64,000 nucleotides of DNA from Ancylobacter mangrovi (GCF_024752355.1 NZ_JANTHZ010000004.1:124001-188000); one strand, 5' to 3'; numbered from the stretch's first letter, positions 45,740 to 55,361 are shown. Numbers and translations are program-made. Notes: a model not told the origin generated them from the sequence alone.

Positions 45740-47668
45740 ATGATGCATCACGGTCGAAAGATACTGGAGGCGGTGCGCCTCGGGCCGGGCCGGCTGCCGC
45801 TCGGGCAGGACTTCCCCTACCGGTCCTGGTCGCGCTGCGTCGAGGAATACGGGCTCGAGCCCGGCCGCTGCGGACCGATCCCCCTTGTCAGCCACCGCGA
45901 GATCAACACGGCGCGCGAGGCGCTCGAGGACAAGCTGGTCTTCGCCTATGAGGAGGTCGACTTCCTCTATTCCGTGGTCGGCAAGATCGGCTACTGCGTG
46001 ACGCTGACCAATGCCGACGGCCTCACCCTCGCCGAGCGGGCCGACCGTTCCTCGCGTTTCTATTCGGACACCGAGCGCCCCGGCTCGGTGTGGACCGAAC
46101 GCTTCGCCGGCACCAACGGCGTGGGCACCTGCCTGCGCGACGGCGCGGTGACCTCGGTCTATCAGGACGAGCACTTCTTCGAGGACTTCATCGAGATGTC
46201 CTGCGCGGCGGTGCCGCTGTTCGCGCCCGACGCCTCGCTCTGGGCCGCGCTCAACGTCACCGTGCGCAATCCCTCGCTCCAGCGCGAGACCCACGCCATC
46301 GCGCTGGAGGTGGTCCGCAAGTCCGCCGAGCGGCTCTCGGAGGCGATCTTCCGGCGCAGCCATGGCGAGCGCACCATCCTCAAGCTGTGGAAGCCGGACG
46401 GGGAGCCCTGCCTGCTGGCGGTCGACGCCGACCACGCCGTCGTCGGCGCCGACGTCGCCGCGCGCGCCTTCCTGAAGCTGCCGCGCACCGATTTCTCACC
46501 CTTCTCGCTGTGGCGCCTGTTCGCCCGCGACCCGGCCGCGATCCGCAACGATCCCGGCCCGTCGCTGCCGATGCGCCTGACCCGCCTCGACGGCACGGAG
46601 CTGCGCGGCTACGTCTACGGCCCGAGCGCGCCCAACGCCGCGCCGCGTGCCCGCCCGGCCCCCGCTCGGGCGGCCGCCGGGGCTGCCGAGGCGGGCGGCG
46701 TCACGCTCGACCAGTGGGCCGGCGCCGAGCCGCGCATGACCCGCAGCGTCGACATATTGCGCCGGCTCAGCCGCACCGGCCTGCCGATCCTGCTGCTCGG
46801 CGAGACCGGCGTCGGCAAGGACACGCTGGCGCGCGCCTACCACGCCGAATCCCCGCGCGCCGCCCAGCCCTTCGTCGCCCTCAACTGCGCGGCGATGCCC
46901 GAGACGCTGATCGAGAGCGAGCTGTTCGGCTATGCCGGCGGCGCGTTCACCGGTGCACGCAAGGAGGGCTCGGCCGGGCGCTTCGTGCAGGCCCATGGCG
47001 GCACGCTCTTCCTCGATGAGATCGGCGACATGCCCCCGCACCTGCAGACCCGCCTGCTGAGGGTGCTGGAATCGGGCGAGGTCGCCCCGCTCGGCTCGGG
47101 CAAGATCCGCAAGGTCGACGTCCAGGTGATCGCCGCCACCAACCACCGGCTGGAGCAGCGCATCGCCGACGGCGCGTTCCGGGCCGACCTCTACTACCGG
47201 CTGGCCGGCGTCATCATCCACGTGCCGACGTTGCGGGAGCGGGCGGACAAGGAGGCGGTGATCGACGCCTGCATCGCCTGCACCGCCGGCCGGCTCGGCG
47301 TGCGGGTGGCGCCGGCGGCGCGGCGGATCCTGCTGCAGCACAGCTGGCCGGGCAATCTGCGCGAGCTCTACCTCGTGGTCAGCCGTGCGGTCTCGCTCGC
47401 CGAGGGCAAGCTGATCGAGCCGCACGATCTCCTCCTCACCGTTCCGGCCATGCCGCCCGACCCGCTCCACGCGCAGCCCGAGGCGCGGGCACCGGCCGGC
47501 CCCTCCGCCGACGTGCGGGCGCGGCTCGACGAGGCGGAGCGCGCGGCGATCCTCGACAACATCAATGCCTGTCGCGGCGACGTGGCGGCCGCCGCGCACA
47601 ATCTCGGCATGAGCCGGGCGACGCTCTACCGCCGCCTCAAGGCGCACGGCATCACCCGCCGCGGCTAG
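45740..47668 (+). CDS. Sigma-54-dependent transcriptional activator (AcoR-like: GAF - AAA+ - Fis), second copy
   Basis: A 642-residue activator with the same architecture as the one at 37798-39780. A GAF-type sensor comes first (about residues 50-200). The AAA+ domain has Walker A GETGVGKD, AGGAFTGARKEG with the GAFTGA loop, and GGTLFLDEIGD. The Fis HTH is VAAAAHNLGMSRATLYRRL. The ATG at 45740 (or the adjacent 45743) is chosen because conserved sequence begins there. The frame is open back to 45488 but overlaps the inverted repeats at 45491-45506 and has a Cys/Arg-rich, unconserved look. It is divergent from GMC1-DAO1 and convergent with the LLM2 operon. Confidence 0.92.
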   Translation: MMHHGRKILEAVRLGPGRLPLGQDFPYRSWSRCVEEYGLEPGRCGPIPLVSHREINTAREALEDKLVFAYEEVDFLYSVVGKIGYCVTLTNADGLTLAERADRSSRFYSDTERPGSVWTERFAGTNGVGTCLRDGAVTSVYQDEHFFEDFIEMSCAAVPLFAPDASLWAALNVTVRNPSLQRETHAIALEVVRKSAERLSEAIFRRSHGERTILKLWKPDGEPCLLAVDADHAVVGADVAARAFLKLPRTDFSPFSLWRLFARDPAAIRNDPGPSLPMRLTRLDGTELRGYVYGPSAPNAAPRARPAPARAAAGAAEAGGVTLDQWAGAEPRMTRSVDILRRLSRTGLPILLLGETGVGKDTLARAYHAESPRAAQPFVALNCAAMPETLIESELFGYAGGAFTGARKEGSAGRFVQAHGGTLFLDEIGDMPPHLQTRLLRVLESGEVAPLGSGKIRKVDVQVIAATNHRLEQRIADGAFRADLYYRLAGVIIHVPTLRERADKEAVIDACIACTAGRLGVRVAPAARRILLQHSWPGNLRELYLVVSRAVSLAEGKLIEPHDLLLTVPAMPPDPLHAQPEARAPAGPSADVRARLDEAERAAILDNINACRGDVAAAAHNLGMSRATLYRRLKAHGITRRG

Positions 47669-47682
47669 CGCCCCGCTCCCGT

Positions 47683-48945
47683 TCACCGGCCCCCGCGATT
47701 GAACCGCGTCAGGCTGTAGGGGGCGGGATCGATGACCGGCGCCGCGCCGGTGACGAGGTCGCGCACGAGGCGGGCCGTCGTGCTGGCGCCGACGATGCCG
47801 GTATGGCCGTGGCCGGCGGCGACGAACAGGCCCCGCATGCCCGGCACCGGGCCGATGGCGGCGACGCTGTCGGGCAGGGACGGGCGGAAGCCCAGCCATT
47901 TGCGATACGAGGCGCTGCGCAGCGTCGGAAACACCTGCCGCGCGCGGTCGAGCAGCTGGCGTGCGCGCTTTTCGTCCGGCGGCGCGTCGAGCCCGGCGAT
48001 CTCCACCGTTCCCGCCAGCCTCAGTCCCTCCTCCATCGGCGTGATCGCGAGGCCGCCGTCGCGCAGCAGCAGCGGCAGCCGGGGCGAGATGTTGGCGTCC
48101 TCGAGCATCAGGTGGTAGCCGCGCTCGGTCTCCATCGGCAGCTTCACCCCCAGCGGGTGGAGCAGCCGCCCGGTCCAGGCGCCGGCGGCGAGGATGACCG
48201 TGTCGGCCCGCCAGTCGCCGAGATTGCCGAACAGCTCGATGCCTCCCTCCATGGGCCGCACCGACAGCACCTTCTGCGACACCATCCTGCCGCCGGCCTC
48301 GGCGAAGAGCCGCGCCACGGTCGCGGCCAGCCGGCCGGGATTCACGGTCCAGCCATTATGGGGGAAGAACAGCCCGCGCTGGGCGATCGGCCCGATCTCC
48401 GGCATCATCTCCTTGAGGTCGGCATGGTCGAGCTCGTCGATCGCGATGCCGTGACGGGCGATGAGGTGGCGGATGAACAGTTCGTTCCGCCCCGGCGCGT
48501 CATTGTAGAAGACGTTGAGGCTGCCCTCGGTGCGGATCAGGTCGGCGAAGGGCTCGGGGCCGAGGACCTCGCGATAGGCATCCATCGTGTCCTTGTGCAG
48601 CGCCCGCAGCGCGTCGGACGCCGCATGAACGGTCGAGGTGCCGCTGGCGAGGATCCATTTCGCCAGCCACGGCGCGGCCTTCGGCAGGTAGGAATAGCGC
48701 ACCGCCAGCGGCCCCTGCCGGTCGAGCAGCCATTTCGGCACGTTGCGCCAGATGCCGGGCAGTGCGGCGGGCATGTTGGTGCCGGCGCTGAGCAGCCCGG
48801 CATTGCCGTAGGAGGTGGCCGTGCCCGGCGGCAGCGGATCGGCGATGGTGACCGACCGGCCCGCGCGCTGCAGCAGCAGCCCGGCGCACAGCCCGACGAT
48901 GCCGGCCCCGACGATGACAACGTCGCTCTGGCGTTCCGAAGACAT
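47683..48945 (-). CDS. DAO-family FAD oxidoreductase (D-amino-acid dehydrogenase-like), copy 2
   Basis: A 420-residue paralogue of the protein at 42505-43779. The fold starts DVVIVGAGIVGLCAGLLLQR and keeps the DadA-like TSYGNAGLLSAG, GFRPSLPDSVAAIG and GHGHTGIVGAS. The ATG at 48943-48945 has AGGGACAGC upstream; a TTG four codons before is less likely. It overlaps the end of the GMC2 gene only if that longer start is used. It is the last gene of the operon LLM2 - PuuB-like - GMC2 - DAO2. Confidence 0.88.
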   Translation of the reverse strand: MSSERQSDVVIVGAGIVGLCAGLLLQRAGRSVTIADPLPPGTATSYGNAGLLSAGTNMPAALPGIWRNVPKWLLDRQGPLAVRYSYLPKAAPWLAKWILASGTSTVHAASDALRALHKDTMDAYREVLGPEPFADLIRTEGSLNVFYNDAPGRNELFIRHLIARHGIAIDELDHADLKEMMPEIGPIAQRGLFFPHNGWTVNPGRLAATVARLFAEAGGRMVSQKVLSVRPMEGGIELFGNLGDWRADTVILAAGAWTGRLLHPLGVKLPMETERGYHLMLEDANISPRLPLLLRDGGLAITPMEEGLRLAGTVEIAGLDAPPDEKRARQLLDRARQVFPTLRSASYRKWLGFRPSLPDSVAAIGPVPGMRGLFVAAGHGHTGIVGASTTARLVRDLVTGAAPVIDPAPYSLTRFNRGGR

Positions 48946-48953
48946 GCTGTCCC

Positions 48954-50546
48954 TCAACCCCTGTTGCCGCGGATGAAATCCGCCGCCCGTTCGCCGATCA
49001 TGATGGTGGGTCCGTTGAGGTTGCCCGAGACCACGAACGGCATGATCGAGGAATCGGCCACCCTCAGCCCGTCGACGCCGTGCACGCGAAGCTGCGGATC
49101 GACCACCGCCATCGGGTCCGTCCCCATCTTGCAGGCGCCGGACAGGTGCAGCGCGCCCTGCGTCTCGCGACGTACATACTCGTCATAGTCGGCATGGGTC
49201 CGCAGCGGCCCGGACGGCTTGTGCGAGGCCTTGATGTATTTGGCGATGGAGGGCTTCGACATGATCTCCTCGCCCTTCTTCACCCCCTCGATCAGCACCT
49301 CGACATCGTGCGGGTCGGCGAGATAGCGCGGGTCGATCTTCAGCGGCACCGAGGGGTCGGCCGAGCGCAGGCTCACAGTGCCGCGCGAACGCGGGCGGCA
49401 GCCATATACGTTGAGCGTGCAGCCGTTTCCGCTCGGCGTGCCGTCGACACCCACCTCCACCCCGGCGCCGGCGAGGAAGTGGTACTGCAGGTCCGGCAGC
49501 GGGTCGGCGCTGTCGCCCCACCAGAAGGCGCCGCCCTCGCAGACATTGGAGGTCACCGGCCCGGTACGGAACAGGGCGTATTCCAGCCCCGCCACCGCCT
49601 GCCAGCGCAACTTCTTGTACTTGTCGTAGCTGTAGGGGCCGTTGAGGTCGTAGATCAGGAAGCAGTCGGTGTGGTCCTGCAGGTTCTGCCCGACACCGGG
49701 CAGGTCCTGCTTCACCTCGACGCCCACGCCCTTCAGGTCGTCGGCCGGGCCTATGCCGGAGAGCAGCAGCAGGCGCGGCGAGCCGATCGCGCCGGCGCTG
49801 ACGATCACCTCGCGCTCGGCCCTCAACACCTTGCGCTCCCGCCCGTCGCGATATTCGACGCCGACCGCCCGCCCCTTCTCGGCGAGGATGCGCACCACCG
49901 GCTTGCCGGTGAGCACGGTCAGATTGGCCCGCCCGCGCGCCGGCTTTAGATAGGCCACCGCCGCGCTGCACCGCCGGCCGTCGCGCATCGTCACCTGGTA
50001 GAGCCCGCAGCCGGCCTGCCGGCCGGAATTGAAGTCGGTGTTGTAGGGCAGGCCCGCCTCCTGGCACGCCTTCAGCCATTCCTTGGTCAGCGGGCTGGTG
50101 TAGCGCTGGTCGGAGACCGAGAGCGGGCCTTCGGTGCCGTGCGCCTCGCCGGAGAGGCTCTCGTTGGATTCGGCTTTGCGGAAATAGGGCAGCACCTCGC
50201 GATAGGACCAGCCGTCGGCGCCGGAGGCCTCCCAGCGGTCGTAATCCTCCGGGCAGCCGCGGATATAGACCATGGCGTTGACCGAGCTGCCCCCGCCCAG
50301 CACACGCGCCTGCCCGGTGGTCGGCGTCATGTTGAACTGGTGCGTCAGCGGCTCGAGCTGGAGCCGGCGCAGCATGCGCTGGGTCTTGTAGTAGGTGACC
50401 GGCATGTGGATGAACGGGCTGCTGTCCGACGGGCCGGATTCGAACAGCACCACCGAGGCGTCCGCGTCCTCCGACAGGCGCGCGGCGATGGTGCAGCCCG
50501 CGGAGCCGCCGCCGACGACGATGTAGTCGCATGTGCCGTTGGTCAT
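48954..50546 (-). CDS. GMC-family alcohol oxidoreductase, copy 2
   Basis: A 530-residue GMC enzyme. ADP-binding fold IVVGGGSAGCTIAARLSED, signature 1 RVLGGGSSVNAMVYIRG and signature 2 GAIGSPRLLLLSGIGP are present. The catalytic region reads ALHLSGACKMGT, keeping the His but with SGA in place of the usual PxGT. The ATG at 50544-50546 has CGGAG upstream; the frame is open 34 codons further into the preceding gene. It is 10 nt behind the PuuB-like gene and 8 nt before DAO2. Confidence 0.93.
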   Translation of the reverse strand: MTNGTCDYIVVGGGSAGCTIAARLSEDADASVVLFESGPSDSSPFIHMPVTYYKTQRMLRRLQLEPLTHQFNMTPTTGQARVLGGGSSVNAMVYIRGCPEDYDRWEASGADGWSYREVLPYFRKAESNESLSGEAHGTEGPLSVSDQRYTSPLTKEWLKACQEAGLPYNTDFNSGRQAGCGLYQVTMRDGRRCSAAVAYLKPARGRANLTVLTGKPVVRILAEKGRAVGVEYRDGRERKVLRAEREVIVSAGAIGSPRLLLLSGIGPADDLKGVGVEVKQDLPGVGQNLQDHTDCFLIYDLNGPYSYDKYKKLRWQAVAGLEYALFRTGPVTSNVCEGGAFWWGDSADPLPDLQYHFLAGAGVEVGVDGTPSGNGCTLNVYGCRPRSRGTVSLRSADPSVPLKIDPRYLADPHDVEVLIEGVKKGEEIMSKPSIAKYIKASHKPSGPLRTHADYDEYVRRETQGALHLSGACKMGTDPMAVVDPQLRVHGVDGLRVADSSIMPFVVSGNLNGPTIMIGERAADFIRGNRG

Positions 50547-50556
50547 CTTGGCTCCG

Positions 50557-52128
50557 TCAACGCGTTCCGATCGTGAGATTGAGCAGGCGCGGCAGCGCGG
50601 CGATGGCGCGGGCGGCGGCCGGTGGGGCCCGCCCCTCCTCCTCCGCATCCTCGCAGGCGAGGATGGCCCGCCTTATGGCGCAGCCGGCGAGATAGCGCGC
50701 CGGCTCGGGCGGCAGTGCCGGCAGCCGGCGGGCGCAGAAGGGCGAGCGGGTCCATTCGTCGGCCTGCCCCAGCACCAGCGAGGCGAGGCACTGGCCGATG
50801 ATCCAGCTCGGATTGACCCCGTGCCCGGAATAGCCGAGCCCGTAGGCGACGCGCCCGCGCTCCAGCAGCCCGGCGAAGGGGAAGCGGTCGGACGACACGT
50901 CGATGGCCCCGCCCCAGCGCCCGGCCACCGGCACGTCCGCCAGCGCTGGCAGCAGGCGGGCGAGGCCGCGCGCGGTGCGCGTGAAGGAGGCCGCGTCGCC
51001 GGTCATCGCCGCGGCCTCGACATGGCCGCCATAGGCGATCGGTCCGGAGCCGGAGCCCATCAGCACGCGCCCGTCGGGGGTGCGGCGGAAATAGTGCAGG
51101 AAGGAGCGCGCATCGACGATGCTGATGTCCGATGTCCAGCCGATGCCGGCGAGCCGCTCGGGCGCCGGCCCGGTCATCATCGCGTAGCTGGAGAACGCCA
51201 TGAAGCGGCGGGCAAGCTCGTCCTGCCCGAGCTGGCCGACATTGCTCGCGAGGATCACCGCATCGGCGACGATCTCGCCGCCGGGCGTGGAGATCCGGCT
51301 GGGCGCGGCGCGGTCGAGCCCGGTCATCGGCGTGTGCTCGTGGATCTGCACGCCCGCCGCCAGCGCCGCCGCGCACAGCGCCCGCACCAGCCGCGCCGGG
51401 TGGACCGTCGCCTCCTCGGGATAGTAGATGCCGGCCCGGAACGCCGGCGCCTCGCAGATGCCGGCGACCTCGGCGTGCGAGAGCAGGCGCGCCTGGTGCC
51501 CGGCGCCGAGGGCGGCCATGGCACGCGCCGCCTCCGTGACGGCGCGGTCCTGCGCCGGCGCGGCGGAGACCTTGAGCCCGCCGCCCTCGCGCCACCACAG
51601 GTCATGCCCGCAATCCCGGGCGAAGGCACGGATCGCCGCCTGCGCGCACGAGCCGAGGCGCGCCATCTCCCAGGCGTCGTCGGGCCCCAGCAGCCGGGCG
51701 AGGCGCGGCAGCGACGACCAGTAGCCGTGGACCTTGCCCGCATTCTTGCCGCTGGCGCCGGCACCGCAGATCTCGCGCTCGATCAGCGTCACCGACAGGT
51801 CGGGCCGGCGCTCGCGCAGCGCCAGCGCCGCCCACAGCCCGGTGAAGCCGCCACCGACGATGGCGATGTCGGTGCGCACCATGCCGGACAGCGTCGGGCA
51901 GGGACGCACCGGCCCCTCGCTCTCCAGCGCCTCGTTCAGCCACCAGGAGGGAAAGCGTCCGCCCGGAAGCCGTTCCTCCCCCGTCGTGGCGAACGCGGCG
52001 TGGGCGGTGCGCGGGGAAGTGGCGCGCGGGGAAGTGGCGCGCGGGGAAGTGGCGCGCGGGCCTGCGCGGAAGGCCGCGATCGCGGCTTCCGGCATCCCGG
52101 CTCTGGCCCCCGCGCCAACGATCGTCAT
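50557..52128 (-). CDS. FAD-dependent oxidoreductase, PuuB (gamma-glutamylputrescine oxidase)-like
   Basis: A 523-residue DAO-superfamily enzyme. The dinucleotide fold is DIAIVGGGFTGLWAALALRE, followed by ICGAGASGKNAGKVHGYW, the hallmark of the PuuB-like group. The C-terminal part has GYSGHGVNPSWIIGQ. PuuB oxidises N-acylated polyamines, so an amine substrate is likely. The ATG (52126-52128) overlaps the LLM2 stop as ATGA. The N-terminal leader of about 80 residues is unusual and contains three exact 15-bp tandem repeats encoding a five-residue unit. Confidence 0.88.
   Translation of the reverse strand: MTIVGAGARAGMPEAAIAAFRAGPRATSPRATSPRATSPRTAHAAFATTGEERLPGGRFPSWWLNEALESEGPVRPCPTLSGMVRTDIAIVGGGFTGLWAALALRERRPDLSVTLIEREICGAGASGKNAGKVHGYWSSLPRLARLLGPDDAWEMARLGSCAQAAIRAFARDCGHDLWWREGGGLKVSAAPAQDRAVTEAARAMAALGAGHQARLLSHAEVAGICEAPAFRAGIYYPEEATVHPARLVRALCAAALAAGVQIHEHTPMTGLDRAAPSRISTPGGEIVADAVILASNVGQLGQDELARRFMAFSSYAMMTGPAPERLAGIGWTSDISIVDARSFLHYFRRTPDGRVLMGSGSGPIAYGGHVEAAAMTGDAASFTRTARGLARLLPALADVPVAGRWGGAIDVSSDRFPFAGLLERGRVAYGLGYSGHGVNPSWIIGQCLASLVLGQADEWTRSPFCARRLPALPPEPARYLAGCAIRRAILACEDAEEEGRAPPAAARAIAALPRLLNLTIGTR
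52009..52060 (-). repeat. In-frame tandem repeat, 15 bp x 3
   Basis: GCGCGGGGAAGTGGC occurs three times in exact tandem (52009-52023, 52024-52038, 52039-52053), followed by a partial copy. It encodes a repeated A-T-S-P-R unit in the leader of the PuuB-like protein. Copy changes would stay in frame. Confidence 0.85.
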
Positions 52129-53228
52129 GCGGCGGCCTTCGAGGCGCAGTAGTCGCGCAGCTTCGGCATCACGTCCTGCGCCAGCAGGCGCATCGAGTTC
52201 TGCTGCAGCGCCGGCTTGTCCCATTCCTTGAAGCCCTGCAGCAGCGTGCCGAACGGCCCGCCGAGATAGTCGACCAGCGCCACCAGCTGATCGAGCACGC
52301 TCGCGGGCGAGCCGGCGATGATCATCGTGTCCATGCAGTATTTCAGCGTCACCTCCGCGTCGCTCATCGAGGGGTCGCGCTTCAGCACCGGCAGGATGTC
52401 GTAGGTGCGCATGTCGTCGAGCACGAAGTCGTAGTACCAGCGATAGGCGTTGCCCTCGCTCGCCAGATACTCGGCCGCCTCGGCATCGGTGCCGGTGACG
52501 AGGATCGAGCGGGCCACGCGCCACTTCTTGCGGTCCGGCTTGCGGCCCGCCTGCTCCGAGCCGATGACGTACTGCTCCCAGTGCGACTTCACCCAGCAGT
52601 CCTGGATGAAGTTGGCCGAGGCGAAGCCCCAGCCGTGCAGGCCCGCCTGCCGGGCGCTGCCGGAATTGGGCGTCATCGCCGAGATGGCGACCTCCGGATA
52701 GGGCTTCTGGTAGGGCTTGGCCATCGGGCCGAAGCCGAGCTTGGGCACCACGGTCTCCTCGATCTTGACGTGCCAGTACTTGCCCTTGATGTCGTAGGGC
52801 GCGTCCGAGGCCCAGATCCGATGGATGATGTCGATCGAATCGACCAGCATGTCGGCGCGGTTCTTGTCCATGATGCCGAACAGCTCGAAATCGCTGGCGA
52901 GCCCGCCCGGGCCGATGCCCATGATGAGCCGCCCCCGGCTCAGATGGTCGAACTGCGCCACGTCGCCGGCGATCTTGGCGGGATGGTGCTGGGGCAGCGC
53001 CAGCACGCCGGTCGCGAACTTGATATTCGCCGTCACGTCGATCAGCGAGGCGAAGAACTGGAGCGGGTTCACGATGGGCTCGATGCTGGACGAGTAGTGC
53101 TCCCCGACCCAGACCTCGGCATAGCCGAGCTTGTCGGCGAGAATGGCCGCCTGGCGGTCCTCGGCCAGCATGTCGGTGATGCTCCGCTCCGGGTTGTGAA
53201 GCGGTTGCATGAAAAGCCCGAGATCCAT
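52125..53228 (-). CDS. LLM-class flavin-dependent monooxygenase (limonene-monooxygenase-like), copy 2
   Basis: A 367-residue luciferase-like monooxygenase, clearly paralogous to the one at 41199-42305. Segments ADKLGYAEVWVGEHYSSSIE and QFDHLSRGRLIMGIGPGGLA mark the family. It needs FMNH2 or FADH2 from a partner reductase; none is adjacent, so it probably shares the one at 62639-63136. It is the first gene of the operon that continues with PuuB-like, GMC2 and DAO2, behind a sigma-54 promoter. Confidence 0.9.
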   Translation of the reverse strand: MDLGLFMQPLHNPERSITDMLAEDRQAAILADKLGYAEVWVGEHYSSSIEPIVNPLQFFASLIDVTANIKFATGVLALPQHHPAKIAGDVAQFDHLSRGRLIMGIGPGGLASDFELFGIMDKNRADMLVDSIDIIHRIWASDAPYDIKGKYWHVKIEETVVPKLGFGPMAKPYQKPYPEVAISAMTPNSGSARQAGLHGWGFASANFIQDCWVKSHWEQYVIGSEQAGRKPDRKKWRVARSILVTGTDAEAAEYLASEGNAYRWYYDFVLDDMRTYDILPVLKRDPSMSDAEVTLKYCMDTMIIAGSPASVLDQLVALVDYLGGPFGTLLQGFKEWDKPALQQNSMRLLAQDVMPKLRDYCASKAAA

Positions 53229-53347
53229 CTGCCTCTCCCTGGCGCGATTCCCGGCCCGGCGCGGACCGGCCCCATCGCTGTTGTGTCACCAATGACGGCC
53301 CCGCCGGGGCGTCCCCTGCGGCCTTGCGCGCCGCCTGCCTCTCTGGC

Positions 53348-53362
53348 GCAAGCGCCGTGCCA
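53348..53362 (-). promoter_or_regulatory. Sigma-54 promoter of the LLM2/PuuB-like/GMC2/DAO2 operon
   Basis: On the minus strand TGGCAC-GGCGC-TTGC is an exact consensus match, about 120 nt before the LLM2 start. Upstream of it, GTGAGAC occurs at 53424-53430 and 53458-53464, and TGAGACGTTTCTC (53441-53453) forms a small inverted repeat. These are candidate activator sites. Confidence 0.8.
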
Positions 53363-53475
53363 GCGGAAAAAAGTGCTTTGAATCAGAGAGGTAGATCGAT
53401 CGAGGGATTCCGGTACGGCACCCGTGAGACGCCGGCGCGATGAGACGTTTCTCCTGCGTGAGACCGCCGGCGCCG

Positions 53476-54570
53476 TCAGTGGGTGAGCAGCACCGCCGCC
53501 TCCGGCCGCCAGCAGGCGCGCACCTCCTCGCCCTGGGCCAGCATGACGCCGTCGACCGAGCGGGTGGCCTGGTACTTGAGCGTCTCGACCGGGGTGCGGA
53601 TCGAATAGAGCACCCGGCTGCCCATGAAGACGACGTCCTCGACCGTGCCTTCCAGCGCGTTGGCGTCACCCTCCGTCGCGGCGGGCTGGGCGCGCCGGCA
53701 CACCTGCAGCGCCTCGGGCCGGATGGCGAGCGAGACCTTCTGGCCGACCGCGAGCGCGGTGCCGTTGGTCGGCACCTTCACCGTGCCCGTGCCGAGGTCG
53801 ACATAGGTCACCTCGCTCTCGCAGGCCCGCACCGCGCCGTCGAGGATGTTGGTCTCGCCGAGGAAGCGGGCGCAGAACAGCGAGCGTGGATGGGCATACA
53901 TCTCCTCCGGCGTGCCGATCTGCTCGATGCGGCCCCCATTCATCAGCACGATCCGGTCCGAGAGGATGGTCGCCTCGTCCTGGTCGTGCGTCACATAGAT
54001 GAAGGTGGTCCCGGTCTCCTGGTGGATGCGCTTGAGCTCGGCCAGCATGTGGTGGCGGATCTTCAGGTCGAGCGCGGCGAGCGGCTCGTCGAGCAGCAGC
54101 ACCGAGGGCGAGTTGACGAGTGCGCGCGCCAGCGCGACGCGCTGCGCCTGGCCGCCCGACAATTCGTGGATCCAGCGGTTGCCGTAGTCGCCGAGCTGCA
54201 CCAGCTGCAGCATGTTCCGCACCACCTCGCGGATGCGGTCCTTCGGCCATTTCTTCAGCCGGAGGCCGAAGGCGACGTTGTCGAACACGTCGAGATGGGG
54301 AAACAACGCGTAGCGCTGGAACACCATGTTCACCGGCCGCCGGTCGGGCGGCAGGTTGGAGACGTCCGCGCCCTTGATGATGACCCGCCCGTGCGTCGTC
54401 GGCTCGAAGCCGGCGATGATGCGCATCAGCGTGGTCTTGCCGCAACCGGAGGGGCCGAGAAGGGTGAGAATCTCACCCTCGACGATGTTGAGATCGATGT
54501 CGTGCAGGACCGTGAGCGCGCCGAAGGCCTTGGTGACGCCGTAGAGCTCGACGATGTTGGAAGCGGTCAT
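53476..54570 (-). CDS. ABC transporter ATPase, PotA-type
   Basis: A 364-residue ATPase. Walker A is GPSGCGKTT, the signature LSGGQAQRVALARA, Walker B VLLLDEP and the switch THDQDEAT. A TOBE-like C-terminus follows from about residue 240. The ATG (54568-54570) overlaps the permease stop as ATGA. In this operon the ATPase is the last gene, unlike the other three importers, where it precedes the permeases. Confidence 0.93.
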   Translation of the reverse strand: MTASNIVELYGVTKAFGALTVLHDIDLNIVEGEILTLLGPSGCGKTTLMRIIAGFEPTTHGRVIIKGADVSNLPPDRRPVNMVFQRYALFPHLDVFDNVAFGLRLKKWPKDRIREVVRNMLQLVQLGDYGNRWIHELSGGQAQRVALARALVNSPSVLLLDEPLAALDLKIRHHMLAELKRIHQETGTTFIYVTHDQDEATILSDRIVLMNGGRIEQIGTPEEMYAHPRSLFCARFLGETNILDGAVRACESEVTYVDLGTGTVKVPTNGTALAVGQKVSLAIRPEALQVCRRAQPAATEGDANALEGTVEDVVFMGSRVLYSIRTPVETLKYQATRSVDGVMLAQGEEVRACWRPEAAVLLTH

Positions 54571-55361
54571 TCCTGGATGTCCTTGGCACGAGCGTTCAGG
54601 GCCGATCGCCGCTGGTACCAGACCAGCAGTCCGCCGAGCAGGATGATGCCGATCGACAGCGAGAGGGAGAGGACCGACGCCGCGTTGATGTCCGGGCTGA
54701 CGGCGCGGCGCATCATCGACCAGATGGTCAGCGGCAGCGTCGTGTTGTTGCCGCTGACGAAGACGGTGATGATGAATTCGTCGAAGGACAGGGCGAAGGA
54801 GAGGATCGCCGCGCCGCCGATGGTCGGGCCGATGATCGGCAGCGTGACCAGCCGGAACGCCTGCGCCGGCGTGGCGCCGAGATCGCGCGCGGCCTCCTCG
54901 AGCGAAAGGTCGAAATACTCGATCCGCGAGCGCACCGCCTCGAGGAAGAACGGCAGCGTGAACAGCACATGCGCGATGGTCACGGTGAACAGCGACCGCG
55001 CGAGGCCGATCTGCGAGAACAGCATCACCAGCGCGATGCCGAGGAACAGGCCCGGCAGCGCCACCGGCCCGAAGGAGAGCAGCCCGAACAGCGTCTGCAC
55101 GCGCCCCTTCAGCCGGGCCAGGCCGAGCGCGGTGAGCGAGCCGAGCACGGTGGTGGTGGCGGCGGTGGCGGTGCCGACCAGGATGCTGTTCCACAGCGAA
55201 TCCATGAAGGTCGTGTTGGTGAAGATCCGCGCGTACCAGCGCAGGCTGAAGCCCTCGAACGGGAAGGTCAGGCTCGGCGAGCTGTGGAAGCTGAACAGCG
55301 TGATGATCGCGATCGGCGCGTAGAGGAACGCCACGTAGAGCCAGACATAGATTCTCAGCAT
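54567..55361 (-). CDS. ABC transporter permease, PotC-type
   Basis: A 264-residue permease with about six helices. The EAA loop is LEEAARDLGATPAQAFRLVT. GGAGG precedes the ATG at 55359-55361. The frame is open far upstream into the partner permease but the alignment begins here. It lies 29 nt behind the PotB-type gene. Confidence 0.92.
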   Translation of the reverse strand: MLRIYVWLYVAFLYAPIAIITLFSFHSSPSLTFPFEGFSLRWYARIFTNTTFMDSLWNSILVGTATAATTTVLGSLTALGLARLKGRVQTLFGLLSFGPVALPGLFLGIALVMLFSQIGLARSLFTVTIAHVLFTLPFFLEAVRSRIEYFDLSLEEAARDLGATPAQAFRLVTLPIIGPTIGGAAILSFALSFDEFIITVFVSGNNTTLPLTIWSMMRRAVSPDINAASVLSLSLSIGIILLGGLLVWYQRRSALNARAKDIQE

